Source: Ceratotherium simum simum (Eukaryota > Chordata > Mammalia > Perissodactyla > Rhinocerotidae). Taken from it: a stretch of 64,000 nucleotides of DNA. Every line of letters starts with the position of its first letter. Position 1 is the stretch's first letter. A program made the translations under genes and the position numbers. The notes beneath the pieces were generated by a model, which saw only the letters and a program-made list of their open reading frames with translations, did no database searches and was not told the origin of the DNA. Below, one piece after another: positions 55,111 to 64,000 of the stretch. The stretch spans positions 256,955 through 320,954 of the forward strand of contig NW_004454292.1 of assembly GCF_000283155.1 (NCBI RefSeq), written 5' to 3'.

Positions 55111-56494
55111 ATTCACAAAGGAGATGAAGGGGATATTTTATCACATGTAGTAGAGTAACAACCTCTGATTCACCATTTGACTTTTTTTCTCCAAAATTCC
55201 TTCTCAGCAATGGCGCTTCTAGGACTTTTTTTTTTTTGGTTTCTATTTTTGCCCCAAGGTATACAGCCTTCCTGAATCCTGAATCTGCTTGCCACCACCC
55301 CCAAACCAAGCTCTTTACACTCATCACTTTGTTATACTGAGCAATGTGGCTTTGCCCCAGCTCCTGTTTATAAAAGTACATTCCCAACTCCATCCAAGGG
55401 CTCAACAGAACAAAGTGTCCTTCTATTTCTAGATTCCATTCTTGCTTAGTGCCATCATTTTTAGCTTGAATATGTCCCTTGAGGGTCTCACCTCTCATCC
55501 CAAGTAGCTTATTAAAAATTCTTTAAAAATTCGGTGTCACCCTCCCAGAGGAATTATTCTACCAGCTGCTAGGAGAGTAACAGTTCTTTATTTTGTTGCA
55601 TGCCACACTGGCTTTCCTGCAGTTCTCATAATATTCCTGGTTCTCTCCTATTATGTCTTTGTATAAGCTGCCAATTAGCTTATTGGGATATTTTAATGGG
55701 ATATTTTACCACTATTTTCCTAAAAAAAATGTTGACTGAATAATAAATATACCTAAAGTTATGAGATTTTTGTGCCTGCTTGCCAAAATTTGTCTTCAGC
55801 ATCAGGAAGAATGGACCAGTTGTTATAAACTGACCCAGCATTAGATGTAGTTCATGGGGCTTGATTTGGACAAAGAAATTCCTAATTATATCATGACTCA
55901 TTTCAGCATTTTTAATCATCATGGCGTGATGAAATTCACTGCATTGGTCTCTAGGGAATTGGAAAGAAAACTAATTTCAGTCTTTGAAAGTCATTTTCAA
56001 GACCTCCAAAGAAGGTTTATAAAGGACGTGAAAGGGGCCTAAGAATTACATAGCTCTCAGTTTGATTCTAAGTCTGAGAATTAGTACGATTAATCAAAAC
56101 TGCAATCCACAGTCCCTTAGAAAACAACAATATGCAAAACACAGGGCCATTGTGCACAGTCCAAGTAATCATATACGTTTACAGGTTGGTCATATTTAAT
56201 TAACCCAATTTATTTTCTTGATAACATTGTTGAGTATATCTTCATTTTTACTAATGCAAATGATTGAAGATTTTAAGGTGGCAGTAGAATAGTTTCTTGT
56301 TGTGTATGGAGAGTCACACTACTTGGGTTTCTCAGTGGCCTTCCTTAGTATGAGAGCCCTTGAGCTTCAAAGCCTTGAGAGGAGTGTGGATTAACAAAAC
56401 AAATGCAGAGTTAGAGTTCAGAAACCCAGATTTCTGTCCAGCTATATTTTCTTAAGTCATTTTAAACTCTATACTTTCTTATCTTTTAAACAAT
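55111..56494. other. Unassigned sequence
   Basis: A 134-residue minus frame at 55094-55498 has a charged N-terminus but no recognised domain, and its neighbours give no support. Not called as a gene. Confidence 0.35.
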
Positions 56495-56504
56495 CTTTAC
56501 ACTC

Positions 56505-56695
56505 TTTTTTTTTTGGTGAGGAAGATTTGCCCTGAGCTAACGTCTGTTGCCAGTCTGCCTCTATTTAGTATGTGGGATGCTGCCCCAGCACAGCCGAGGA
56601 GTGGTATAGGTCAGTGCCTGGGATCTGAACCTGTGAATCTGGGCTGCTGAAGCGGTGCATGCTGAACTTCACCATTATGCATGGGGCCGGCCCCC
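56505..56695 (-). repeat. ERE2-type SINE, antisense (diverged)
   Basis: T run, GGTGAGGAAGATTTGCCCTGAGCTAACG, a decayed tRNA-like region and GGGGCCGGCCCC at the right. A 10-bp duplication (TCTTTACACT) lies at 56495-56504 and 56696-56705. Confidence 0.92.
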
Positions 56696-56929
56696 TCTTT
56701 ACACTTGTATTTTAAGGGAGACATCTTCCCTTGTTTTCTTTCTCATTCAGAAAGATAATATAAAGTGATAAATGTGAAAATACTTCGAAATCTAAAAATG
56801 CTTTGTGATTTTAGGTGGGCCTCTCATCTTTCAGATTTGCAAAGGGCAACCATGGGGAGATTCACTGTACCAATCTATTCATCCTTCCTACTATTTGACT
56901 ATCTATTTGTCTTTCCCTTCCTTCTCTCA

Positions 56930-57325
56930 CCAAGCATTTGTTGAGCACTTAATATTTGCATATAACAGATATGATCCCTGTCCTCATGGAACTTTTACGC
57001 TCTTGTGTAAATAGTGAATAGAAAATTTAAATCCAGATTGATAAAGGCTATAATTGAGAAGGGAACTGAGGGATGGTTAGATTAGGTAGGGTGGTGGTTA
57101 GGGAAGATTTTCTATAAAAAGTGATGTGTAGGGTGAGAGCTGATGCTTCAGCTCTCATGGGAAGATAGGGGACATGTTTTAGGTCTCATGGGAACTCTGG
57201 GTAATAGCAGAGCAAAGAGAGGTGATAGAATGTTTCAAGTAGAGAGAACATCATGTGCAAAGGCCTTGAGGCAAGAGTTTGTGTAGTTCAACAAAAATTT
57301 CAAGGTAGCTGTTCTACCAGGTAAG
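56930..57325 (+). repeat. Ancient dispersed repeat (uncertain family)
   Basis: CCAAGCATTTGTTGAGCACTTAATATTTGC, CCTGTCCTCATGGAAC, TGGTTAGGGAAGATTTTC, CATCATGTGCAAAGGCCTTGAGGCAAGAG follow a common old mammalian repeat in order. Related to 44920-45200. Confidence 0.6.
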
Positions 57326-57564
57326 AAATCTTCACTTGAATTGCTTATGAACAATGTGGTAGCTAGTGTAGACTATCTGATGTGTGAAAGATGTGAGGTT
57401 TAGCCATTTGCAGCTGTTCTTTGGCCTCAAGTCTTAGACTGAATTGTACCATCCCTGGCAGCTTTCTCTGTCTTTCTTACAAACAAATCATTGGACAGTG
57501 GAAACCAAACCAAACCAAAGGCTTTGGGTTTTTAAGACATGGCACTTTGAATTGAAACACTGCA

Positions 57565-57755
57565 ATTATCAGTGCTTAACTCATAATTAACCCTTAACTC
57601 AATAACACTGATCCCATTTCTATTCATTTTAAGGAAGAGGAAACTGGATCTCAGAGAGGTTAGGTACCTTTCTAGGTTACACAGCTATTAAATCACAGCT
57701 ATTAAATCAAGTATAGGCTAGACCTGAGGCTGCAATGGTCTCTACGTATTAGAAT
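57565..57755 (-). repeat. MIR SINE, antisense
   Basis: TTTTAAGGAAGAGGAAACTGGATCTCAGAGAGGTTAGG and CTAGGTTACACAGCTATTAAATC give the antisense MIR core. ACAGCTATTAAATCA is duplicated in tandem at 57681-57709. Confidence 0.88.
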
Positions 57756-58589
57756 CAGGAGCAACATGACCACTCTAATACACGAAGATCAAGAACAACA
57801 GCAGAGGCTGTATATTCCCTTTAACCATACAGCACAACAAGGCAACTAAAATTCTTATTACGGACACAAGCATATTTGTTGTCTGATTTGAGCCATCAAG
57901 GCTTCTAGTCTGAGAATGTTGCCAGTATCACCTGCCATAGCTCCTTCCTACCATTCTGTTATTAGAGTAGATGTGTCTGGAAAGCATGTATTGTTTCCTG
58001 AAGTTCCCTTGAAGTTGGCAGCTAGGTGAGCACAAAATAGGTTCTTAGGCAGTGGTTGGGAAAGCTAGGAACCTGGAACTGAGGGATAAGAAAAAGCAAA
58101 TGAAGTGGAAGTTTAACAAACCCAAATACAGCTTCTTTTTACTTAGGGCCTACAGTTTATGATTCTTAGGGAAACTGAGCAATCAAACATAATTGGAATG
58201 ATTGCTAAACATATGCAGCCTTGACTAACAACTAATCACAAGAATAACAACATGAAGGAAAATCGAATCCCTCTCCAGTCTGGTTATTTGAATACCTGGG
58301 TAAGTTAGGTCTGGTGAAGAGAAGCAGGTACGTCCTATGAGAACGTAGTAGTGCTACTTCCAAAGTCTAAGAGATATATATTACACCGAGAAACATTAAT
58401 GAGTCACATCTCTTTACACCCACTTCCTCTAGCACGTATACATCAGGCAATGGCACAACTTCTGTTGTAATTCTTTTCCTGCTACAGGAAACTTTGCAGA
58501 TGGTGTCCTAACCCTTGAGTAAAATGAAAGGTCCTAAAGTGAACCTTCTCTTATCAGAATTTTTTCTACCATGAAACTTTCTGTATCTC
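57756..58589. other. Unassigned sequence
   Basis: No gene or named repeat is supported. Confidence 0.35.
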
Positions 58590-58990
58590 TTATGAGTCTT
58601 TCGGTTGCAAGTGACAGAATACCTAACTCAAATCTGTGTAAGCAAAACATTTATTGGCCATATATTTCAAAGGGCCAGCGGTAGGGCTTGTCATAGATGC
58701 AGTTTGATCTGGGGCATCAAATGATGGGTTTCTCATCACCTCTCAACTCTTTCTTTCGTTGTGTGCTGGCTTGATCTTTGGGTTCCTTCTTTAATGAGAT
58801 AAGATGGCAGCAGAATATCTAAGCTTCGTAACTTCATCTACCAAATCCAGTAGAACAGTGAAAGTTTTTCTTTCTGAGAGTCAGTCACCACGGCCAGGAA
58901 GTTGGGGTTGTGAGGTTTTGCTTAAGTCAGTCTGGCAGACTTGGCAGAGAAATGGGCTGGGAGGATTTCCCCAAAGGGAATTCTGCTACC
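58590..58990 (-). repeat. Ancient dispersed repeat, antisense (uncertain family)
   Basis: CTTTCGGTTGCAAGTGACAGAATACCTAACTCAAA, GGCCAGCGGTAGGGCTTG, AAGATGGCAGCAGAATA and AATGGGCTGGGAGGATTTCC match a common mammalian repeat in reverse of the sense text glimpsed near 44.8 kb. The 106-residue frame at 58804-59124 lies largely in it. Confidence 0.55.
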
Positions 58991-59109
58991 AGATGAATGG
59001 GGAAATGGCAAAGAAAATAAATAGCAAAGAAAAGATTTTTACCACCCTTGATTTTTTTCTTCCCTCTTTTTTGACATTCCATCTGAAAAGACTCTCAGTC
59101 AAGTTTAGC

Positions 59110-59750
59110 TTCTGTATTGATTAGAATATAGTTTCAGGTGCATAAAATAGAGACTAAGAGTAACAGCATATTAAACAAGATAGAAGGTTATTTCACTCTC
59201 ACTTAAAGTATGAGATGGTATGGCGGCTCTGCACTGTGAAATTGTAAAAGGCTAGGTTCCCGTCTTGCTCTGTCATCTCTAAGGTGTTGCTTCCATCTTT
59301 ATAGTCCAACATGGTTCACTACTATGTCTCAATTCCAACCTGACGGAAGGAGTAAAGGAGGGGAGGATATGTCTGTTCTCTTTAAGTCAGAGTTTCTCAA
59401 CATCGTCACTAGTGACATTTTAGGCCGGATAGTTCTTTGTTGCGGGAGGATGTCCTGTGTGTTGCAGGATGTTTAGCAGCATCCTTGGCTTCCACCCACT
59501 GGATGCCAGCAGCATCCCTCTTCCCTCCAGTTGTGACAACCCAAAGTGATTTCAGACTTGCCAAATATCCCCTGTAGGGGGCGGATATTTTACTTCTGCT
59601 CACATTCTTTGGCCTGAACTGAGTCACATGGTCATTCATAGCTACAAGGGAGACTGGAAAGTGTGGTCTTTTTGTTTTTTTCTTGATGGCTATGTGCCAT
59701 CAAGAATGGGATGACTAACATTCTCTGCCACAATGTTCAAGTTTAAGTAT
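59110..59750 (+). repeat. Ancient dispersed repeat split by a MER20-like element
   Basis: Left part has TAGAAGGTTATTTCACTCTCACTTAAAG, CCCGTCTTGCTCTGTCATC; right part has CTTCTGCTCACATTCTTTGGCC, GAACTGAGTCACATGG, GGAGACTGGAAAGTGTGG. Together they follow one old repeat, with the element at 59391-59587 between them. Confidence 0.6.
59391..59587 (+). mobile_element. MER20-like hAT transposon remnant
   Basis: AGTTTCTCAACATCGTCACTAGTGACATTTTAGGCCGGATAGTTCTTTGTTG, GGATGTTTAGCAGCATCC, CCCACTGGATGCCAGCAGCATCCC, GTTGTGACAACCCAAAG and CCAAATATCCCCTG follow the MER20 text. The right terminus seems to be lost. A CTCF-like 11/12 motif (CCTGTAGGGGGC) lies at 59571-59582. Confidence 0.8.
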
Positions 59751-60485
59751 GTCATTCTTTGTTAACATTAACCTAGGGGCACAGGACAATAACAGTCAAT
59801 AATTATTGAGCTTTTACCTCCATCCACCTCCAGAATTCCACAAAATTCCCCCACATATTTCTGAAACTCTTTAGGATGTGTTTCATACTTGTGAACATTC
59901 TTTTAGGCTTCAACTATGGGAAACTTGGAAATCCATGAAACTATGTAAGTGTTTTACAAATGACATTGTCACTGGTGTCCATTTTGAGGGCACTGAAATC
60001 TGTGTCAAGTACAACATCTAGTCAGTCTCAAAGCTTTCTCTACAAAGCTGTTGGTGCAGCCTTATGCCTTCCTTTACTGCTGAAGCCATTGGTGCCAACT
60101 AAAGCCACCAGCCATCTGCTACATTATAATCTCTTCCCAGTCCATTCTTTGGTCTTGACGAAGTACTCATGAGGGCTTCCAACATGTTATAGGCATTTTA
60201 GTTAATCCAGCTTTTCTAGATGGTTTCTTCTCTCCCTATAACTTACAGCAAGACGGTAGGTGTTGGGGTGAAAGACAATTCTGAGTAACACAAACCTTGA
60301 TGTACTCAAAATCATTCTTCCATTCTGTGTTGTTTGAAACATTGTTATTGAATCAAGCTTGTATACTTGACACTTCTCTTAGCAGAATTATTTCTCAGTC
60401 CCACATGTAAATAGAATTCAGGTTTAATATCCCATAAGTTACCTTACCAGGCCAAATATGTGGAAATCTAGGTTAGGCTCGAACT
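59751..60485. other. Unassigned sequence
   Basis: The 70-residue frame at 59960-60172 shows no recognisable protein. No gene. Confidence 0.35.
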
Positions 60486-60499
60486 GGAATCCTTTGCTA

Positions 60500-60665
60500 T
60501 TTATTCATTCACTCATTCATTTCAGTCATTCATTACTTTCATTTACTTTCACTCATTCATTTCAGTCATTCATTACTTTCACTTTCTTCAATCAATGCAT
60601 TTATTGAATATCTGCTACATAAAGGCATGTTCTGGGTCTTAGAGTTGCAACTGTGAGCACCACTG
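60500..60665 (+). repeat. ATTC-rich repeat with 40-bp tandem duplication
   Basis: A 30-base segment starting ACTCATTCATTTCAG occurs at 60511-60540 and again at 60551-60580, period 40. It sits at the left end of an old repeat (TTTATTGAATATCTGCTACATAAAGGC). Confidence 0.75.
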
Positions 60666-61069
60666 ATGTGACCTTCACTTATACAATCTAACAGGTATTA
60701 TGATGACACTCTCTCCTCCTCCATGTTATCAGTTTGTGGATTGCATACCTTGTCCATTCTTTCACTGGAAGTGCTTAAGTTAGACAGAATCTCTCTGCTG
60801 CCCAGTTGCTATCAGTCATGTGTGCTCAGACAATTCAATATTTGTGTAGGCCAATTCTACTGATGAAGATTTTTCCGAGGCAAAAAGTAAAAATCACCCA
60901 GTCACACATTCTCAAGTTAAGCAGAATGTCTGAGTTATTAGGAATCTTAGATTGTCTGTTATTTGCTGAATCTGAGCTATTTTTTTCTTCATGAGCTTTG
61001 GTCGGGCTGAGGGTTAACTACATTGTAATGTGTGGTTTGCTTTTGTAAGAGCACATCATTTGAAATGCT
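60666..61069. other. Unassigned sequence
   Basis: No gene or named repeat is supported. Confidence 0.35.
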
Positions 61070-61535
61070 TTTTTTTTTTAGAATTATTAAAAATTTTTTA
61101 TTGTGATAAAATATACATAAGATTTATCATTTTAACCATTTTTAAGTGTATAGTTCGGTGGCATTAAGGATGTTCACATTGTTGTGCAATCATCACCACC
61201 ATCCATCTCTAGAACTTCTTATCTTCGCCAGCTGAAACTCTGTACCCATTAATCAATAACTCCCCATAACCCCTCCTTCCAGCCCTTGGCAAGCACCCTT
61301 CTACGTTATGTCTCTGTGAATTCAACCACTCTGGGTACCTCAGATAAGTGGAATCATATGGTATTTGTTCTTTTGTGACTGCCTTATTTCACTTAGCATA
61401 ATGTCTTCAAGGTTCATCCATGTTGTAGGGTGTGTCAGAATTTCTTTCCTTTTTAAAGATGAATAATATTCTACTGTATGTATATACCACATTTTGTTTA
61501 TTCATTAATTCACTGATGGACTGAAATTCTTTTTT
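61070..61535 (-). repeat. L1M 3' region, antisense
   Basis: T run, TTTTTATTGTGATAAAATATACATAAG, TTTTAAGTGTATAGTTCGGTGGCATTAAGG, GTTGTGCAATCATCACCACCATCC, GAATCATATGGTATTTGTTC, TTCAAGGTTCATCCATGTTGTAGG and TGAATAATATTCTACTGTATG form a long, well-ordered antisense match to old L1 3' sequence. Confidence 0.92.
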
Positions 61536-61839
61536 CTGCCTTTTAGATGGAGTCTCATCTTGAATACTAAGACCTATACGCCCCTAAATCTTGCACTAGT
61601 AAATGTAAACACTTTAAAGCAGGGCCTTTAGCTCTGTAGCATTAATGAACTAAGCAATAAAATCTGCAATTGCCACTCAAGAAGAAAATGTAATTTTATA
61701 ATAAATCAAACTGCTGCCGCTTTTTATTAGCAGTAGAAGTCCTAAGATGGGATTATGAAATTACTATTTTATGAAAGAAAGTCAGTTTAAGAATCTTAGT
61801 GTCTTAACGTCATTAAGAATATTTAAAAATAAGGGGGCT
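61536..61839. other. Unassigned sequence
   Basis: AT-rich DNA without a recognised feature. Confidence 0.35.
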
Positions 61840-62051
61840 GGGGCCAGCCTGATGGTGTAGTGGTTAAGTTCATGCGCTCTGCTTCAGTGGCCCAGGGTTT
61901 GTGGGTTTGGATCCCAGGCGCAGACCTAGGTACTGCTCATCAAGCCATGCTGTGGCTGTGTCACACATGCAAAATAGAGGAAGATTGGCATGGGTGTTAG
62001 CTCAGGGCCAATCTTCCTTGCCAAAAAATAAAAAAATAAAATAAAAAAAAT
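61840..62051 (+). repeat. ERE2-type SINE
   Basis: Head GGGGCCAGCCTGATGGTGTAGTGG, tRNA-like body with B-box-like GTTTGGATCCC, GTGTTAGCTCAGGGCCAATCTTCC tail module and a long A-rich tail. The preceding GGGGGCT may be part of a duplication, but the target site is not clear. Confidence 0.92.
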
Positions 62052-63185
62052 AATGGTAAATCTTTCTCTTATGTGTCCATGCTGGCCAATATGGTAGCCA
62101 CTAGACAAACGTAGGTTTTAAATTTTAAATTAATTAAAATTAAGTGAAATTAAAAATTCAATTCCTCAGTCACACTAGCCACACTTCAAATGCTCTATTG
62201 CCATTGTTACTTGCTAATGTATTGAATAGTACAAGTATAGAATGTTTTTATCATTATAGAAAATTCTATTCCACAGTGCTGATTGTGTTAGCTTGGATTT
62301 TCTCCCCCAAAGTTGTCAGAGATCATTTAAAGTTCATAAAATTCATTGCCGCCCAACAGAGTGTGACATTCTAGTGCTCGTTGGCTTTGCCAGCCTGCAG
62401 TCAGTAGTTGAAGGACAGGACTTACTCTTCTGTGCAGCATGAGAACAGTATCAGTACAGTCTCGGTGCTAGCTAGCCACTCACCCACATAGGCACCCAGA
62501 GCCCAGGATGCAGAGAGGAAAGAGGAAAGGTGAAACTCCAATAAGGGTGAAGGAGACAGGAAATGAATGAGTAGCTCGCTGTAAGTTAGTGGTATTTTAG
62601 GTTTTTATGGTTTTTGATATTTAGTTTGTAGCTTCTCAAACCCCAGGTAGTAAAAATGCACATAGATGGAAACCTTCAAACAATAAAGAACAAGTTTGGA
62701 CCTAATGCCTTTTAATTCTTATGATGGAATACTTGAAAATCTAGTGTAGAGATAAATCTCTTGGGGACAGTAAACAGGACCTGATTATAATGGAGGCAGA
62801 CTACTTCAGACTCGCTCTCTTCTTTAGAGAGGTAACTTTCAACCTCTCTTTGCAATTGAGATACCATGGTAGTAATGGTTTATTCATAATTATTTTGTTA
62901 TTCTAGTTGTATGACATCCTGTGCTCTTAAAGCAAAGCAAATAAATTTCATTTTCAGGATTTTTATTTCGCCTTAGATCATTAGGACAGGAGCCTTCCTT
63001 AGCAGCTTGCTCTATATCCAGAATTAACTTTGCATGTAATTGGTGCTCGAAAAGTGTTGAATGAATATGAATACCCTAGAAGTTCTGGAAGGCTGGGGCT
63101 GGGAATCATTGCTTTAGGAAAATTGATTTTCCCTGAAGGAGACTATTTTGAACCTATTCATCAATAGGCTTGTAGTGTCCTTCTT
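62052..63185. other. Unassigned sequence
   Basis: AT-rich first part (TTTTAAATTTTAAATTAATTAAAATTAAG near 62117). A likely L2 3' phrase (TGGTGCTCGAAAAGTGTTGAATGAATATGAAT) lies near 63041-63072. No gene. Confidence 0.35.
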
Positions 63186-63189
63186 CAAT

Positions 63190-63500
63190 TGACAAGGAAG
63201 CAGCATAGGATAGTAGTTAATCTGACAGATATAAATATGAGACGGTTTGGGTTCAAATTCCAACTCAGCCTCTGATTAGCCAAGTGAACTTGACCATATT
63301 AAACTCTTGAAGCTGTTTCCACATTTGGAACACAATAAAATCCTAGGATTTAAAATTTTTTTTTAAATTTAAATTTAAAAAAATTAAAAAAAATTTTTAA
63401 AATTTAAAAATCCTAGAATGTTTGTGAAGACTAAATAAGTTAAGACATGCAAACTGTTCAGCAAAGTACTTGACACATATCTAGCTCTCAGTGTGTGTTA
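63190..63500 (+). repeat. MIR SINE interrupted by an AT-only segment
   Basis: AGCATAGGATAGTAGTTAATCTGACAGATATAAATATGAG, GGTTTGGGTTCAAATTCCAACTCAGCC and, on the right, GTTTGTGAAGACTAAATAAGTTAAGACATGC and AAAGTACTTGACACATA are MIR parts. Between them lies an A/T palindromic stretch at about 63340-63417. Confidence 0.88.
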
Positions 63501-63559
63501 ACTTAAAAAAGGACACTTTAAGCATTTGTGGGGAGAATCTAGGCTTAGGCTAAAGGTAA

Positions 63560-63620
63560 GAGAAGAAGAGAGAGAGAGCACTTCTGTTATGGGAATCTAG
63601 AAGAGAGAGAGAGAGAGCCG
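63560..63620 (+). repeat. Two short (GA)n runs
   Basis: GAGAGAGAGAG-type runs at 63567-63578 and 63603-63617, separated by about 25 bp. Confidence 0.85.
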
Positions 63621-63749
63621 TGGCGTGGTCCACAGAGTCCGGTACAAAGGAGGTGAAGAGATGGTGCAACTTTGTTGCAGGGCAGGCAGCTGGAAATACC
63701 GCTGCTACAAAGAAACTATTATGTCCTAGAGACCTGCTGGGTACTTGAC

Positions 63750-63950
63750 AGGCCGAACACTCTCCAGCCTCCCAGCCTTTGCCTTTTTTGTCTCTTTGCT
63801 TAAAATAATCTTCTGCCAGATATCTGCCTGGTCACTCCCTCAGTGCATTCAAGACTTGGCTCAAATGACACTCCTCTTGGTCAAGCTTATGGAAAAAAGT
63901 ACCTCCTATCCTCTAATTCCCAATCTTCAGTTATCATGATAATTACATAC
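63750..63950 (+). repeat. L2 fragment
   Basis: TCTTCTGCCAGATATCTGCCTGG, CATTCAAGACTTGGCTCAAATGACACTCCTCTTGG and the decayed remainder match the L2 ORF2 3' end. The 64-residue frame at 63745-63939 is L2-derived. Confidence 0.8.
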
Positions 63951-63952
63951 CC

Positions 63953-64000
63953 TATTTTATTTTTTCCCCCAAGCCCCAGTACCTAGTTGTGGGTCCTTCT
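63953..64000 (-). repeat. ERE1-type SINE, antisense, cut by window edge
   Basis: CTATTTTATTTTTTCCCCCAAGCCCCAGTACCTAGTTGTGGGTCCTTCT is the 3' part of an antisense ERE1, running off the right edge; it appears to lack about ten bases relative to other copies. Confidence 0.85.

Noticed and set aside
55094..55498. 134-residue minus-strand ORF as a gene
   Set aside because: No recognisable domain and no splice, promoter or neighbour support; the length is within chance expectation for 64 kb on six frames.
60490..60580. CRISPR-like repeat array
   Set aside because: Only two copies, ATTC-rich, in a mammalian context; a simple tandem duplication.
1..64000. A previously undescribed multi-gene system
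   Set aside because: Apart from the PKN2 first exon, everything recognisable is transposon-derived or low-complexity; no gene cluster or unusual architecture is supported.

Overview
This window is mammalian nuclear DNA, almost certainly from an equid or another perissodactyl. The main evidence is a set of about fifteen ERE-type (equine repetitive element) tRNA-derived SINEs, most with an intact Pol III A box and B box, an A-rich tail and clear target-site duplications. Older layers of MIR, L2, L1M, MaLR/ERVL LTR and hAT-type elements also fit a placental mammal. No prokaryotic gene, operon, CRISPR array or complete protein-coding gene is visible.

The one recognisable gene is PKN2 (serine/threonine protein kinase N2), on the minus strand. 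Its first coding exon gives 16 residues (MASNPERGEILLTELQ) at 10239..10192 and ends at a consensus splice donor. The exon sits in a CpG island at about 9720-10800 that holds four NotI sites, GC boxes, a CACGTGAC E-box and an inverted CCAAT box, with no obvious TATA box. Positions 1-10191 are the start of PKN2 intron 1; the remaining exons lie beyond the left edge.

Positions 10800-64000 lie upstream of PKN2 and look non-coding. In human this flank holds a divergent antisense lncRNA (PKN2-AS1); a counterpart here is plausible, but sequence alone cannot show it. The flank is a mosaic of MIR and L2 fragments, L1 fragments (12.3, 31.7, 50.5 and 61.1 kb), a near-complete MLT1-type solo LTR (33.1 kb), an ERVL-type LTR (49.5 kb), DNA-transposon remnants (16, 28.4, 54.4 and 59.4 kb), EREs, microsatellites and unassigned sequence. 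An assembly gap of 205 N at 48672-48876 interrupts an ERE.

Nearly all long open frames are chance or repeat-derived. A recurring MYVIxAHPSSCCMWD-type frame is the antisense of ERE1. The items most worth a second look are the PKN2 promoter with two minimal upstream ORFs, a composite ERE SINE at 28.0 kb, CTCF-like motifs at 37.5 and 49.2 kb, nested transposons at 54.4 and 59.4 kb, and the gap inside an ERE. I found no evidence of a novel multi-gene system.
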